From Carya illinoinensis (lineage: Eukaryota; Streptophyta; Magnoliopsida; Fagales; Juglandaceae), in the NCBI RefSeq assembly GCF_018687715.1, contig NC_056758.1:6017501-6081500 (forward strand): a stretch of 64,000 nt of DNA, in the 5' to 3' direction. The position numbers were made by a program, and so were the translations under genes. Of the stretch, positions 1 through 9,207 are shown in pieces. Numbering within the stretch: the first letter of the stretch is position 1; each line of letters begins with the position of its first letter. The notes under the pieces are model-generated. The model was not told where the DNA came from, searched no databases, and was given only the letters and a program-made list of their open reading frames with translations.

Positions 1-1743
1 AATAATGAATATCTTTCCGGGCCAGAAGCTCGTATTGGAAAAGCTGTAAGCTTTCTCTTTGAGATGATATTATACAAATTATTGAATCAAATATTATGAT
101 GCATCAAAAGGTTATATGATTCAAAATATTTGTATCTTTTCATGGTTATCTTGATCATCCAAAATCAATTACGATAAGTCGAATAATTTTCATATGGACG
201 TCCATAAAAGAACCAGAAGATTCTTTTACTATAAAGTCTTACCACCAGAAGTGGAAAGAAAAATTTGCTTGAAGCAAATAAGATGAAATTATTCAACGTT
301 ATCTTGATTATCATATGTGAACCAGAAGTTCAGATGATAATTAAATTTTGGATGCAAAAAGATAAAAATGTCTCATATTCTAGCTGCTAAAATTCCAGCA
401 AGGATTGAAATCCCTGTAGGACAATTAAGAAATTCAGCAGTCTGAAAGCATGTGAGACCTATTGATACAAAAGTTACTGCATCTCAAAAGAGAAAGTCAC
501 AAATAATTTGGTGCTCCTGAAGAGGCTATACCCACAGAACAAGCAATAAAGTTTATCCAAATTTTCTGTATAAAATTCTCCTATATAAACTCTTGAAGAG
601 TATAAATCTCCAGAAGAGTGCCTCCTGAAGAGGTTTTTCATGAAAATGTCTTCCCTTGAAGAGGGACAGGTACCTGAAAATAATGAGATCTCATTACATT
701 TCATGAATAATGGAGAAATTATGGATAGAAATAAAATCATTGTCGATAACGTATTTCCATATGAGATGGCAATTGACATTACCAGAAGTAATGATGAAAG
801 TGAATCAAGAATCGTCGAAGAATACGACGTAAAATATTGGCCAAATTTGAAAGAAACAATTCCTGTAAAATTGATTCACTAGTAAAATATGATGCATCGG
901 GACTTATAGTCCAAACACCTAAAGAGGTGATACTTGTTGAATGTCAGTGGGTATTTATGGAAAGAAAATAAAAATGTGATATATAAATCACGAGTCAGTT
1001 TCTCAATTCCTGCAGAATTGATATCATTAAGTAAAATGTGATAAATATGGACTTGAAGTCCAAACACCTAAAAGAGGTGATTTTTGTTAAATATCAGTGG
1101 ATATTTATATACATGATATAAAAAGCCTGAAACTTTTAATATGTAAATGTGATATAGAAATCACAAGTTAGTTTCTCGAAGAAACAATATTGATATGATT
1201 TTAAAGTGGTTGAACTCATATTGAGATTTTTATTAGCTTGAAAGTTACTGAGAGTTTGGATATGCATGATTAACTGCATATTTATATGGATCATTGGATC
1301 ATGATATATATATGAAAATCTCTGAAGGATAGAAAATGTCTGAAGCTTCTAATATGAATACATCTGGAAATATGTATTCTATAAAGTTTCAAAAATCTTT
1401 ATATGATCTAAAGCAATCCAAACGCAAATGGAAACAAACTATTATTGCAGTTTATATATATGATTTAAATGTCATTGAGGCTCCCGAAGAGCTCATGAAA
1501 ACTGCACATATTTGAAATATAAATCTGAAACCCTTGCGGCTTCAAGGGGAAGATGGATGATGTTATTAGTCATGAAATACCATCTTTTAATACAATTAGT
1601 ATTTCAGATTCATATTATGGGTTTGATAAGAAGTGTGCATTATTGAAGAAGAAATAAAAGGAAACACACAAAACATCTACCAAAAAATAGAAACACAAAT
1701 ATGAATATTTGTGAAATATTATTTTATTATCTTGAAATAAGAA

Positions 1744-2169
1744 TTATAGAAATTTGAGGCACTTTGCCTCATTCTTCAAACGCTCTTGTTCTTCAAAAAT
1801 CTGCATGGCATCCCTATCTAAAGATGTGGGCAATCGAAAAGAAGATTTAAGCAAGGATTTTAAATTCCTATTCTCTTGCTTTATTGATTTTATCTTCATG
1901 TTGGACTCCAGAAGAAGTCGCTGAAATATAGCAATAATCTCGTGGAGATTGTCAACTCCACAAGTTTTGGATTGCAGTTGTTGAGAAAATGCGACAATGG
2001 ATGATGAGTATCGGGTACCGAGACTCACAAGCTCATAGATAACTTCATTATCTGACCTATGAGTCAGATCATTATATTGCATAATAGCACCTGTGGTAGA
2101 AGCAAGAACAGCTGATGAACGAGGTGCAGAGTACCTCATATATTGGCTATGAGAAGATCGCTGAGCCAT
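1744..2169 (-). CDS. Antisense ORF of unknown function inside copia relic (141 aa)
   Basis: I do not recognise this protein by function. It is an uninterrupted 141-codon minus-strand frame inside a plus-strand copia relic that is itself full of stops. The chosen start at 2169 has the context ACAATGGCT, close to the plant consensus; a longer open frame to 2394 crosses the leader and is less likely to be used. The product is Ser-rich at the N terminus (residues 1-25). It has a predicted helical stretch, about 73-107, with a Leu/Ile/Lys/Glu pattern suggestive of a coiled coil (LLLESN, IKQENRNLKSLL), and a charged C-terminal helix, about 117-138 (FEEQERLKNEAK). No signal peptide or membrane segment is seen. 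A TATA box lies about 100 nt upstream. Extra antisense ORFs are known in some plant LTR retrotransposons, so this may be element-borne. A captured host gene is the alternative. Confidence 0.5.
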   Translation of the reverse strand: MAQRSSHSQYMRYSAPRSSAVLASTTGAIMQYNDLTHRSDNEVIYELVSLGTRYSSSIVAFSQQLQSKTCGVDNLHEIIAIFQRLLLESNMKIKSIKQENRNLKSLLKSSFRLPTSLDRDAMQIFEEQERLKNEAKCLKFL

Positions 2170-2267
2170 TGTAGGATAAGAATGCAGAAAGAGATTGCAG
2201 AGTAAAAATGCAGTATGATTACAGAAAAGTGAAGAAGATGAGATGCGAATGAAGATGAGCTGAATAT

Positions 2268-2282
2268 CTCTTTTATAGAGAA
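2268..2282 (-). promoter_or_regulatory. Candidate TATA box of the antisense ORF
   Basis: On the minus strand the sequence CTCTATAAAAGAG reads as a good plant TATA box about 100 nt upstream of the ATG at 2169. The leader between them is C/T-rich (CATCTTCTTCACTTTTC), as in many plant 5' UTRs. The position is inferred from the motif only. Confidence 0.45.
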
Positions 2283-3037
2283 AATTATGATACAACATCT
2301 CTCGTGAAGCAAGAGAAAAGAGACGAAATATAGTTTCATAGCTCTGCGGCGCCTGACAGCACACCTGACAGCTGCGGCACCTGACGCCTGACACCTACAG
2401 AGGAGTTGAAAATCCGCGATTCTTGTCTGATCTTAAAAGGCTGGCTACCGTTTTTATTAAAAAATGAGATTAGCGGTTTAATGTTGATGAATTCTCCACT
2501 AACTGTGTTATTTACAAGAACTCCAGAAGAGTAGTGATGAGCAGAAAGATCCAGTTGTGATTATTTTATCAACATGGATAAAGTCCACAGTTAGTTGGAT
2601 ATACAGATGTGAGTTATCTTTCAGATACACACAAGAAGATCATTGCAATTCATGAGAAGAAACTTGAAATTGATATCAAGAAGGTACGGTCAAGTAAAAA
2701 TCTGGCAAATTTATTCACTAAAGCATTACCAACTGCAACATTTAAGAAGATTATGTAGAACATTGGAATGCGGAGGTTTGAAGACCTGTTATCATGCACT
2801 TTTCAGGAGAAGTAATGTCTTGAAGACTTGTGCTGATTGTACTCTTTTTCCTTCGCTAAGGTTTTATCCCACTAGGTTTTCCTTTGCAAGGTTTTAATGA
2901 GGCAATCCTAAAACACTCGGCGATACACATGAATACTGTACTCTTTTTCCTTCGCCATTGGTTTTTTCCCACAGGGTTTTTCCTTGGCAAGATTTTAACG
3001 AGGCATATTCTTTAAATATGGTCATCCAAAGGGGAAG

Positions 3038-3272
3038 TATTATAAACTATCTTGAATTGTATGACCACATTTAGCTAGCCGTCAAATGCATAGTGCATAG
3101 TGCTAGCATAGTGAGCTAGCTATCAAATGCATAGTGCATAGTGCTAGTCGTCAAAAGCATAGTCCCCTTTATACTCCTATATATATTGTTGAATCCTTTA
3201 AGGAATTTATAAGTTTTCATAACCTCTCTGAGCTCTATCTCTTTCTCTCTCCTTTTGAAAGTTTTATAACAC
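3038..3272 (+). repeat. Probable 3' LTR remnant of the copia relic
   Basis: The sequence follows directly after a purine tract AAAGGGGAAG and ends near TTTTATAACA, with TATTATAAAC at its start, as expected for a short copia LTR whose terminal TG has mutated. It contains an internal direct duplication of GTCAAATGCATAGTGCATAG with CTAGC spacers at 3081-3160, and a TATA-like TATATATTG at 3178-3187. No 5' LTR is in the window, so no target duplication can be tested. Confidence 0.45.
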
Positions 3273-3987
3273 GTTATGACTCTCTCTTTTCAATGATTTC
3301 ATAACACTTTATTACTTTTAAGAAGGCGGCTAACATGTTGTCGGTAGAGATATTACACATGGCCAAAGTCTTTGAAATGTTGACACACTGTCGACTCCGA
3401 CGCACGCGAAGCCGATCATAGAGAATTACTAGATTGTGGTTTTTTAAAATTTCCCTAACATAACGTGCAAAAAGAAAAATGCTGATAGTTAATTTAAAAA
3501 GTGATAAAAAGCCAACGAGTGATTATGCGATTGACCCAATTTTTTTTTTTTTTTTCATCCATAAGTTCTGTGATTGTGCGAGGAGCCATGAGGCTCTGCG
3601 ATTTTGTGTGATTAGATGAAAACTCGTACATATTTTGTTCATCATGTATTGAGAGTCTCCTTTCTCTAATACGTATTAAGTATTAAAAGGTGTAAAAGAC
3701 AACGTTTACATGATCAAGTTCATCTTGAAGAATATATATAATAGTCTCCTTTCTCTAACTGCAAGCCTGTCAATATGACAAAAGGCAATTAAGGCAGCGG
3801 AAGAGATCAACAATATGAAATGTCTATGGGCAAAGCTGCATGCAAAAAACGAAACTTTCTCCTGCCTGGAAACTTTGAACCTTTGTTTCTTGAAGTTATT
3901 CACTATAGGAGAAAAACACGACTGGTAGTTGGGAGCTCATGTTCTCTCGATGACAAAAACATGGTTTTCTTGCAATTAATATTAAAT

Positions 3988-4151
3988 GAATGATAGTTAT
4001 AGTCATGAATGTGTAAGTACTATGTAATTATGTTAAAAAAACTAATTATAAAACTTGTGTGTAAAGAAATTAATTTTTTAATAATAAATTATATCTTTTT
4101 AAATGACTATTTGATATTTATACATTCTACAACTATATATAATATTATTCA
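3988..4151. mobile_element. Diverged MITE, same family as the 4700 copy
   Basis: The left arm (ATAGTTATAGTCATGAATGTGTAAGTACTATGTAAT) is broken into short matches with the reverse complement of the right arm (ATTTATACATTCTACAACTATATATAA). Both arms also match the better-preserved copy at 4700-4877 in layout: left arm, poly(A)-like stretch, ACTT(G/T)TGTGT region, TTTTTAAT, right arm. Confidence 0.55.
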
Positions 4152-4451
4152 TATGCGCACAATAATTCAAAATGATGACTACGATTTTTTATATAGCAAT
4201 ACGTGGCATAAGCTGCCGACCAGAAGAAGAGAAAGGAGCCAAAAAATAATGGGTGGTGTGATCTTGATATATAGCTTCCATCAATTTCTAAAATTTGGCA
4301 ATCAAAGTCAAACCATCTAAAGCATGATTGATAACTCATCAAGCGCCTACCCAACTTATCTAAAACATCAGTACACCTTTTTCATGATAAGATTATCTTC
4401 TTCACCGTTTCCAAAAATTGTGAGGAAGATAATGTTATAAGGCTTTATAGG

Positions 4452-4697
4452 AATGATCATATGGAAATTTTCATCTGAGAATAAGAGAAATGTTATATAT
4501 TATATTATTATTTTATTTTTATTCTATTATATAAGATGTTATATATTTATCATTATTAAATAATTATTTATTAGATAAATTTTATTATCTAATGTAATAA
4601 ATGTATCACATCTTATATAATATAATGAAAACAAAATTATAGTGTAATATATAACATTACTTATATTCTCATATTAAAATTTCTATTTGATCATTTC
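4452..4697. mobile_element. Hairpin MITE (about 245 bp inverted repeat)
   Basis: The two halves are imperfect reverse complements over nearly the whole length. The left begins AATGATCATATGGAAATTTT and continues GAGAATAAGAGAAATGTTA. The right ends with the complement of the same motifs, TAACATTACTTATATTCTC and TTTCTATTTGATCATT. The loop is AT-rich around 4560-4590. There is no coding capacity. Flanking duplications were not clear. Confidence 0.65.
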
Positions 4698-4699
4698 AA

Positions 4700-4877
4700 T
4701 AAGAGAAATGATATTTATAATCGTGGTTGTGCAAGCACCATGTAATTTAAAAAAAAAAAAATTAATACAAGACCCACGTGAAAAAAAATTAACTTTTTAA
4801 TCGTAAATTCCATTCTTTTTTAAAGCGATTACGTGACGTTTGCACACTCTATAACTATAAGTGACATTACTCTTTCA
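4700..4877. mobile_element. MITE with long terminal inverted repeats
   Basis: The left arm AAGAGAAATGATATTTATAA followed by GTTGTGCAAGCACCATGTAAT mirrors the right arm, whose reverse complement reads AAGAGTAATGTCACTTATAG followed by GAGTGTGCAAACGTCACGTAAT. This gives inverted repeats of about 45 bp around a non-coding core. It sits directly beside the 4452-4697 hairpin. The superfamily is not assigned. Confidence 0.65.
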
Positions 4878-5268
4878 ATAAAGCCTTAAAACAGTATCTT
4901 CTTCACCATTTTTGGAAACGGTGCATGCATCGCTCGGGGATGTAGATGGGAAAAAGCCTCGTGGCATGAGAGTGATCACGCAGCTGGCCGTGTCCAACCA
5001 ACTTCAATAAGATTAGAGCACTTCTCACTTTCAGCTCGTACCACACAAAACAAAGTGAAGGACCACACCAAGACCCCACATGATTTCTATATATTTTCAG
5101 AAGCCGATCCAAAGCGATATCTCTTCAAATCTATGACACAGGTACTGCATGTCTCGATCAGAAGTGTTTGTGGCTAACAATTTCCCCTCCACCCCCCCGG
5201 CGGAGGCCGGGCGCGCCACACACACACAAAACCAAAGAAAGGAAAAAGGCACCAGTACGACTTCTCCC

Positions 5269-5290
5269 TATATATATATATATATATATA
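5269..5290. repeat. TA microsatellite, possible TATA region of the dehydrogenase gene
   Basis: An alternating TA run of about 22 bp lies about 175 bp upstream of the ATG at 5465. It could serve as a TATA region, but no single box stands out. Confidence 0.45.
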
Positions 5291-5464
5291 GCAGACGATT
5301 ATGTAGACACGATCACCACACAATCATTGTATAGCTCTATCTTGGCTCTTGCTACGCTTTAATTCCTTCCACAGGATTTCACTTGTTTTGTTATTGTACG
5401 TTCGATCCAATATTGTTACACGGTTGCTTGATTTCTACGTGCATCGATCTGAAGAGACTAGTTA

Positions 5465-7661
5465 ATGGAGAAATCACACCCCAAGAATGCCTTCGGATGG
5501 GCAGCCAGGGATACTACTGGGGTCCTCTCTCCCTTTAAATTCTCAAGAAGGTCCTCTCTCCAATCTTAGTTAGATATTTATTTAACGTATGCTAACGTAC
5601 GTAATTACACACACACACACACACACACATATATAGTATTTGTAATTTGATGTTGTCCGTAGGCTATATTAATTGCTCCTGCTATATATTATTCACATTG
5701 ATTCTACATGATGTGTATATTTCTCTTTAAATTATAGAAAAATTATTAAAAATTCATATTCATTTTTGTTTTATTAAAACAGATGTACCATAAATATGCT
5801 TTACAATTCCTCCTTTTTCTTCCTTCTTTGTCTTTGGAATTCTTAGTTTGGGCTACATTAATGGTATGTCTACAGGGCAACCGGAGAAAAGGACGCGCGT
5901 AACGTTCAAAGTTCTCTATTGTGGAGTATGTCACTCAGACCTTCACATGGTAAAGAACGATTGGGGTACATCCACCTACCCGCTTGTGCCCGGGTATGTA
6001 TTTCATAATTAAATCAATAAATCCTTACAACTCTGTATTATTATTAAAAGCAATTATCCGATATGCATCTCTAAATCATCACGTTTTTAAATTTGCATAA
6101 AATCTTGGCTTAAATCTGATGGAACGCTCATGAGATTATACAAAAGTTGATTGCGGATGAATTATGAGCACAATTAATACCTTTTGAATTCAAAATATCC
6201 GAGCTGCAATGCTCAAGTTACCTGCCCTACCTTGTGCTTCTAACTTCAGTTTAGCTAACATGTTGTTTCTACATAACAACAGTTACTGGGTTTGGCATCC
6301 TAGTCTGTCACCATCCCATGTAATAGTTCACTAAACTGATGACATGGATAATGCAGGCATGAAATTGTGGGTGTAGTGAAAGAGGTGGGGAGCAAGGTAC
6401 AAAAATTCAAAGTTGGAGACAAGGTAGGCGTGGGCTGCATAATTGGAGCATGTGATTCTTGTGATAACTGCTCAAACAACCTCGAAAATTACTGCAAAGA
6501 AATGGTCCTCACCTATAGCGACAAGTATTACGATGGTACCACCACCTATGGTGGCTACTCAGATATCATGGTTGCAAACGAGCACTATGTGGTCCTTATT
6601 CCTGATCAACTATCACTTGAGGCTTGCGCCCCTCTTCTTTGTGCTGGGATCACAGTATACAGCCCCTTGAGATTTTATGAGCTTGATAAACCTGGTATGC
6701 AATTGGGTGTGGTTGGCCTTGGTGGACTAGGTCATGTGGCCGTGAAGTTTGCCACAGCTATGGGGGTTAAGGTGACAGTGATAAGTACCTCACCTAAGAA
6801 GAAGCAGGAAGCCTTAGAACATCTTGGTGCTCACTCATTTTTGGTTAGCAGTGACCAAGATCAGATGCAGGTACCGTGTTGTTAATATGCTGCAATGGTT
6901 CAAATAAAGTATATATGGAAAAATTATATATTAGATATTTTCGGGGTATGGATGACTAATTACTCTTATCTTATCACAATTTGTGCTGTAATTAAAATTA
7001 TTTATATAAATAATAATCTTACATAACATGTATTACTAATAATTACTCGTATATCTCGCTAATCATATTTGTACTGCATCTTGGCTTCTAATTTTTTACC
7101 AACCGTACTTGTAGGCTGCACAGGGTACATTGGATGGTATTATTGATACAGTCTCTGCAGTACACCCTCTTCTGCCTCTGATTGGATTGCTGAAGTCACA
7201 TGGAAAGCTGATTATGGTTGGTGCACCAGAAAAGCCACTTGAGCTACCAGTCTTTCCTTTAATTATGGGTAAGCATGGTACATGTCTAATGAAAGCGGCT
7301 GCTGATTGACATTGATGTGTGTGAACTTTGCTCTCTTTTCAATACTACCTGTTCAAATGGTAATAGCTGTGGCAGCCTCTTAGGATGTGGTTGCTGCCTA
7401 TATATTAATTTCACCTTAGAGATGGTGTATTAATGAAGTATTACGGAAATGACAGGAAGAAAGATAGTGGGTGGTAGTGCCATCGGAGGCATGAAAGAGA
7501 CACAAGAAATGATAGATTTTGCTGCCAAACACAACATATCTGCTGAAATTGAGGTGATTCCGATCGATTACGTGAACACTGCCATGGAGCGCCTTGTGAA
7601 AGCAGATGTTAGATACCGATTTGTCATTGATATTGGGAACACATTGAACTCGAACTGTTGA
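5465..7661 (+). CDS. CAD/mannitol dehydrogenase-like alcohol dehydrogenase, frameshifted in exon 2
   Basis: This is a zinc-dependent medium-chain dehydrogenase of the cinnamyl-alcohol/mannitol dehydrogenase type. The family reduces aromatic aldehydes to alcohols with NADPH in the cytosol. By eye there are five exons with GT-AG borders: 5465-5550, 5876-5993, 6357-6870, 7115-7268 and 7456-7661. Without the insertion the length would be about 357 aa, normal for the family. The motifs are all present: catalytic zinc ligands in [16 protein letters not shown] and LLCAG; the four structural cysteines in [20 protein letters not shown]; and the nucleotide-binding GLGGLGH followed by STSPKKK. Exon 2 is 118 nt instead of the 114 the frame needs, because of extra bases at 5894-5899. 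From there the frame is lost, so this copy is a pseudogene unless the insertion is a sequencing error. Substrate preference cannot be read from the sequence; the residues look closer to the mannitol-dehydrogenase/sinapyl-type branch than to core lignin CAD. Confidence 0.85.
5607..5629. repeat. CA microsatellite in intron 1
   Basis: An (AC)n run of about 22 bp in the first intron of the dehydrogenase gene, followed by ATATATAG. Confidence 0.85.
5894..5899 (+). other. 4-nt insertion (CGCG) causing frameshift in exon 2
   Basis: The string GGACGCGCGTAACG contains a CG-repeat expansion. Reading before it gives the family motif ATGEKD, and reading after it gives TFKVLYCG, but only in a different frame. 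Removing four bases restores both and brings the exon to 114 nt. The downstream wrong frame stays open to the exon end. Confidence 0.8.
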
Positions 7662-8372
7662 ATTCTGCTCCCTTAATCTTAGTATGAGTCACTGACTAGT
7701 TGACTATTCAACTCAGTTGATTCACAAGTCTCTGGTATTATGTTGTTTTGCTTCTATTTTCTCTGCAATTTTGCGAAGACGTCTCGTGATAATAGTCAAA
7801 AAATCTTTTCTGATTTGGGATTTTAAAAGCCCAATTAGTTGTTGCAGGTCTTGTAATCCATTCCATCAAAGAAAGGCAATGCAATTGGGTCCTTTATAAT
7901 CTCTTGCACTTGTGATCATGAAACATTTCATTGCATTAATAGTTCAAAGGCCAATTTTAGCTACCTTGCAAGACATGCTTAAAATCATGATCAACATAAC
8001 AACATGATCAAAGCAGCTTGGAGTAAGAGCCAACCAATTCCACAATCAGTTATGCATTAAATAGCAAAAATTGCTTAGAGCATGAAAAGAGGTAATGCTC
8101 GGAATGTAGAAGAACAAAAGTTATAACTGCATGCCTTAAGTTCAAATCAACCAGGCGGATGAAGCAAACAAAACTGTTTATTTTTTCTTTGTACTAGCCA
8201 GATAAATTAGAGTAGAGGAAGGAATGTCTTAATCATAATTAAAAATATGAGAAGAAGTGATACTCTTAATTAAGATTAATTCTCAATCACGTCAGAAAAA
8301 GAGAAAGGGGTTTATTTGCGAACATACAAGGTCATCCAATTGATTCAAAGCAATCATGTGGTGTTCAAACGA
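7662..8372. other. 3' flank of the dehydrogenase gene
   Basis: This holds the 3' UTR and spacer. I see no convincing gene or repeat up to the LINE target duplication at 8373. A polyadenylation signal is not distinctive. Confidence 0.5.
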
Positions 8373-8412
8373 TATATAGCTTCTTTTTTTCTTTTTTGAA
8401 ATAAAATACATT

Positions 8413-8659
8413 TCATAAATCAAATAGTGAGCTTTTAGCCAATACAAGATGATAAATACAACTTGCTATAGAGTCAACATCCAAGCACTCGGATGTGAGA
8501 GTCGACACAGCTTCCCTTGCAAGTGTGTGTGCCACCTCCATTTGCTTCCCGTTTGACATGCCTTATTTTCCAAGAGTAACTGTCAAGTGCCCCACGAATT
8601 ATAGAAATTAGGCATCTGAATGGGCCATCGTTTTCCTTTTGGTTTAAAAAAGCTTCAAC
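8413..8659 (-). pseudogene. LINE ORF2 C terminus (distal RNase H)
   Basis: This is the end of the LINE ORF2 protein on the far side of two insertions. The minus strand reads VEAFLNQKENDGPFRCLISI and WKIRHVKREAN, the late part of the plant LINE RNase H (RVT_3-type) domain. The His-containing REAN motif near its end is typical. A small indel after REAN breaks the frame, and the ancestral stop is at 8413-8415. Its N-terminal half lies at 17242-17480, where the frame resumes exactly at the target duplications. Confidence 0.8.
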
Positions 8660-9169
8660 TGTTGAGTACTGTGGAGTCTGGTCCACACTGCTCGAGCGGA
8701 GGCATTGACCGCTCGAGCGAAATCAGGTAGAGTCGAACGCTCGACGTCAGCTCGACAGTGAGCTCGAGCGGGAGGAGTTCGCTCGAGCGGAGGCATTGGT
8801 CGCTCGAGCAAAGTCAGGCAGAGTCGAACGCTCAACGTCAGCTCGACAGTGAGCTCGAGCGGGACGCGGAAGGGAAGTTCGCTTGACGCGCGCTCTACGC
8901 GCCGCTCGAGCGAACATGCGATTTAGGGATTCCGCCGTTTGAACTATATATATGATTTTTGACTCTTATGTCTGTGTACTGTAGACACAAAAACACTGTG
9001 GATGAACAGTGTTGAGATCCATCTTTTAGTGTGATATTCCTCAATAATAAAATCCTCTGCAGCTCCCGTGGACGTAGGCAATTTGCCGAACCACGTACAT
9101 CTTGTGTCATGTGTGATTGTTTTTCTCGTTCGTTGTTATTTTAATTCATTGTCATCGTTTTTCACAACA
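8660..9169 (+). repeat. 5' LTR of the copia element (510 bp)
   Basis: It starts TGTTGAGTACTGTGG and ends TTTTTCACAACA. It is GC-rich in the first half, with two tandem units of about 92 bp (8690-8781 and 8782-8881) rich in CTCGAGCG. A TATA-like ACTATATATATGA lies at 8942-8954 and AATAAA-like AATAATAAAA at 9043-9052. Two segments of about 25 and 30 bp are present here but absent from the 3' LTR; the second contains the TATA-like box. Confidence 0.93.
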
Positions 9170-9170
9170 A

Positions 9171-9184
9171 TTGGTATCAGAGCC
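9171..9184 (+). promoter_or_regulatory. Primer-binding site (initiator Met-tRNA type)
   Basis: TTGGTATCAGAGCC, complementary to the 3' end of plant initiator Met-tRNA, lies 1 nt after the 5' LTR. Confidence 0.9.
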
Positions 9185-9207
9185 AGGTTCGGGTCTGAGG
9201 AGAAACG

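Larger units (their letters stand above)
1..3037 (+). pseudogene. Degenerate Ty1/copia gag-pol relic (5' truncated by window)
   Basis: This is the decayed polyprotein region of a Ty1/copia retrotransposon of the plant Tnt1-like group. Recognisable pieces lie in order on the plus strand but in changing frames. Around 370-450 there is the linker after integrase, with residues like PARIEIPVGQL. At 640-882 there is an open stretch with VPENNEIS and an MAIDITRSND-like segment that normally precedes reverse transcriptase, running on in broken frame to a VQTPKEV motif near 910. At 2590-2800 there is the C-terminal RNase H tail, with a LANLFTKALP-like motif and an IGMRR-like motif. Most of reverse transcriptase and the RNase H core are missing or unreadable, and stops are frequent. 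The interval 1640-2450 is occupied by an antisense ORF and its leader. The purine tract at 3028-3037 ends the internal region. Family is confident; exact lineage is not. Confidence 0.8.
3273..5464. other. Intergenic spacer with MITEs
   Basis: This is AT-rich spacer between the copia relic and the dehydrogenase gene. No credible gene is seen. It contains three hairpin-type MITEs (annotated separately), a poly(T) run at 3541-3555, a CA tract near 5217-5227 and a TA microsatellite at 5269-5290. Short ORFs here lack codon structure and domain motifs. Confidence 0.6.
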
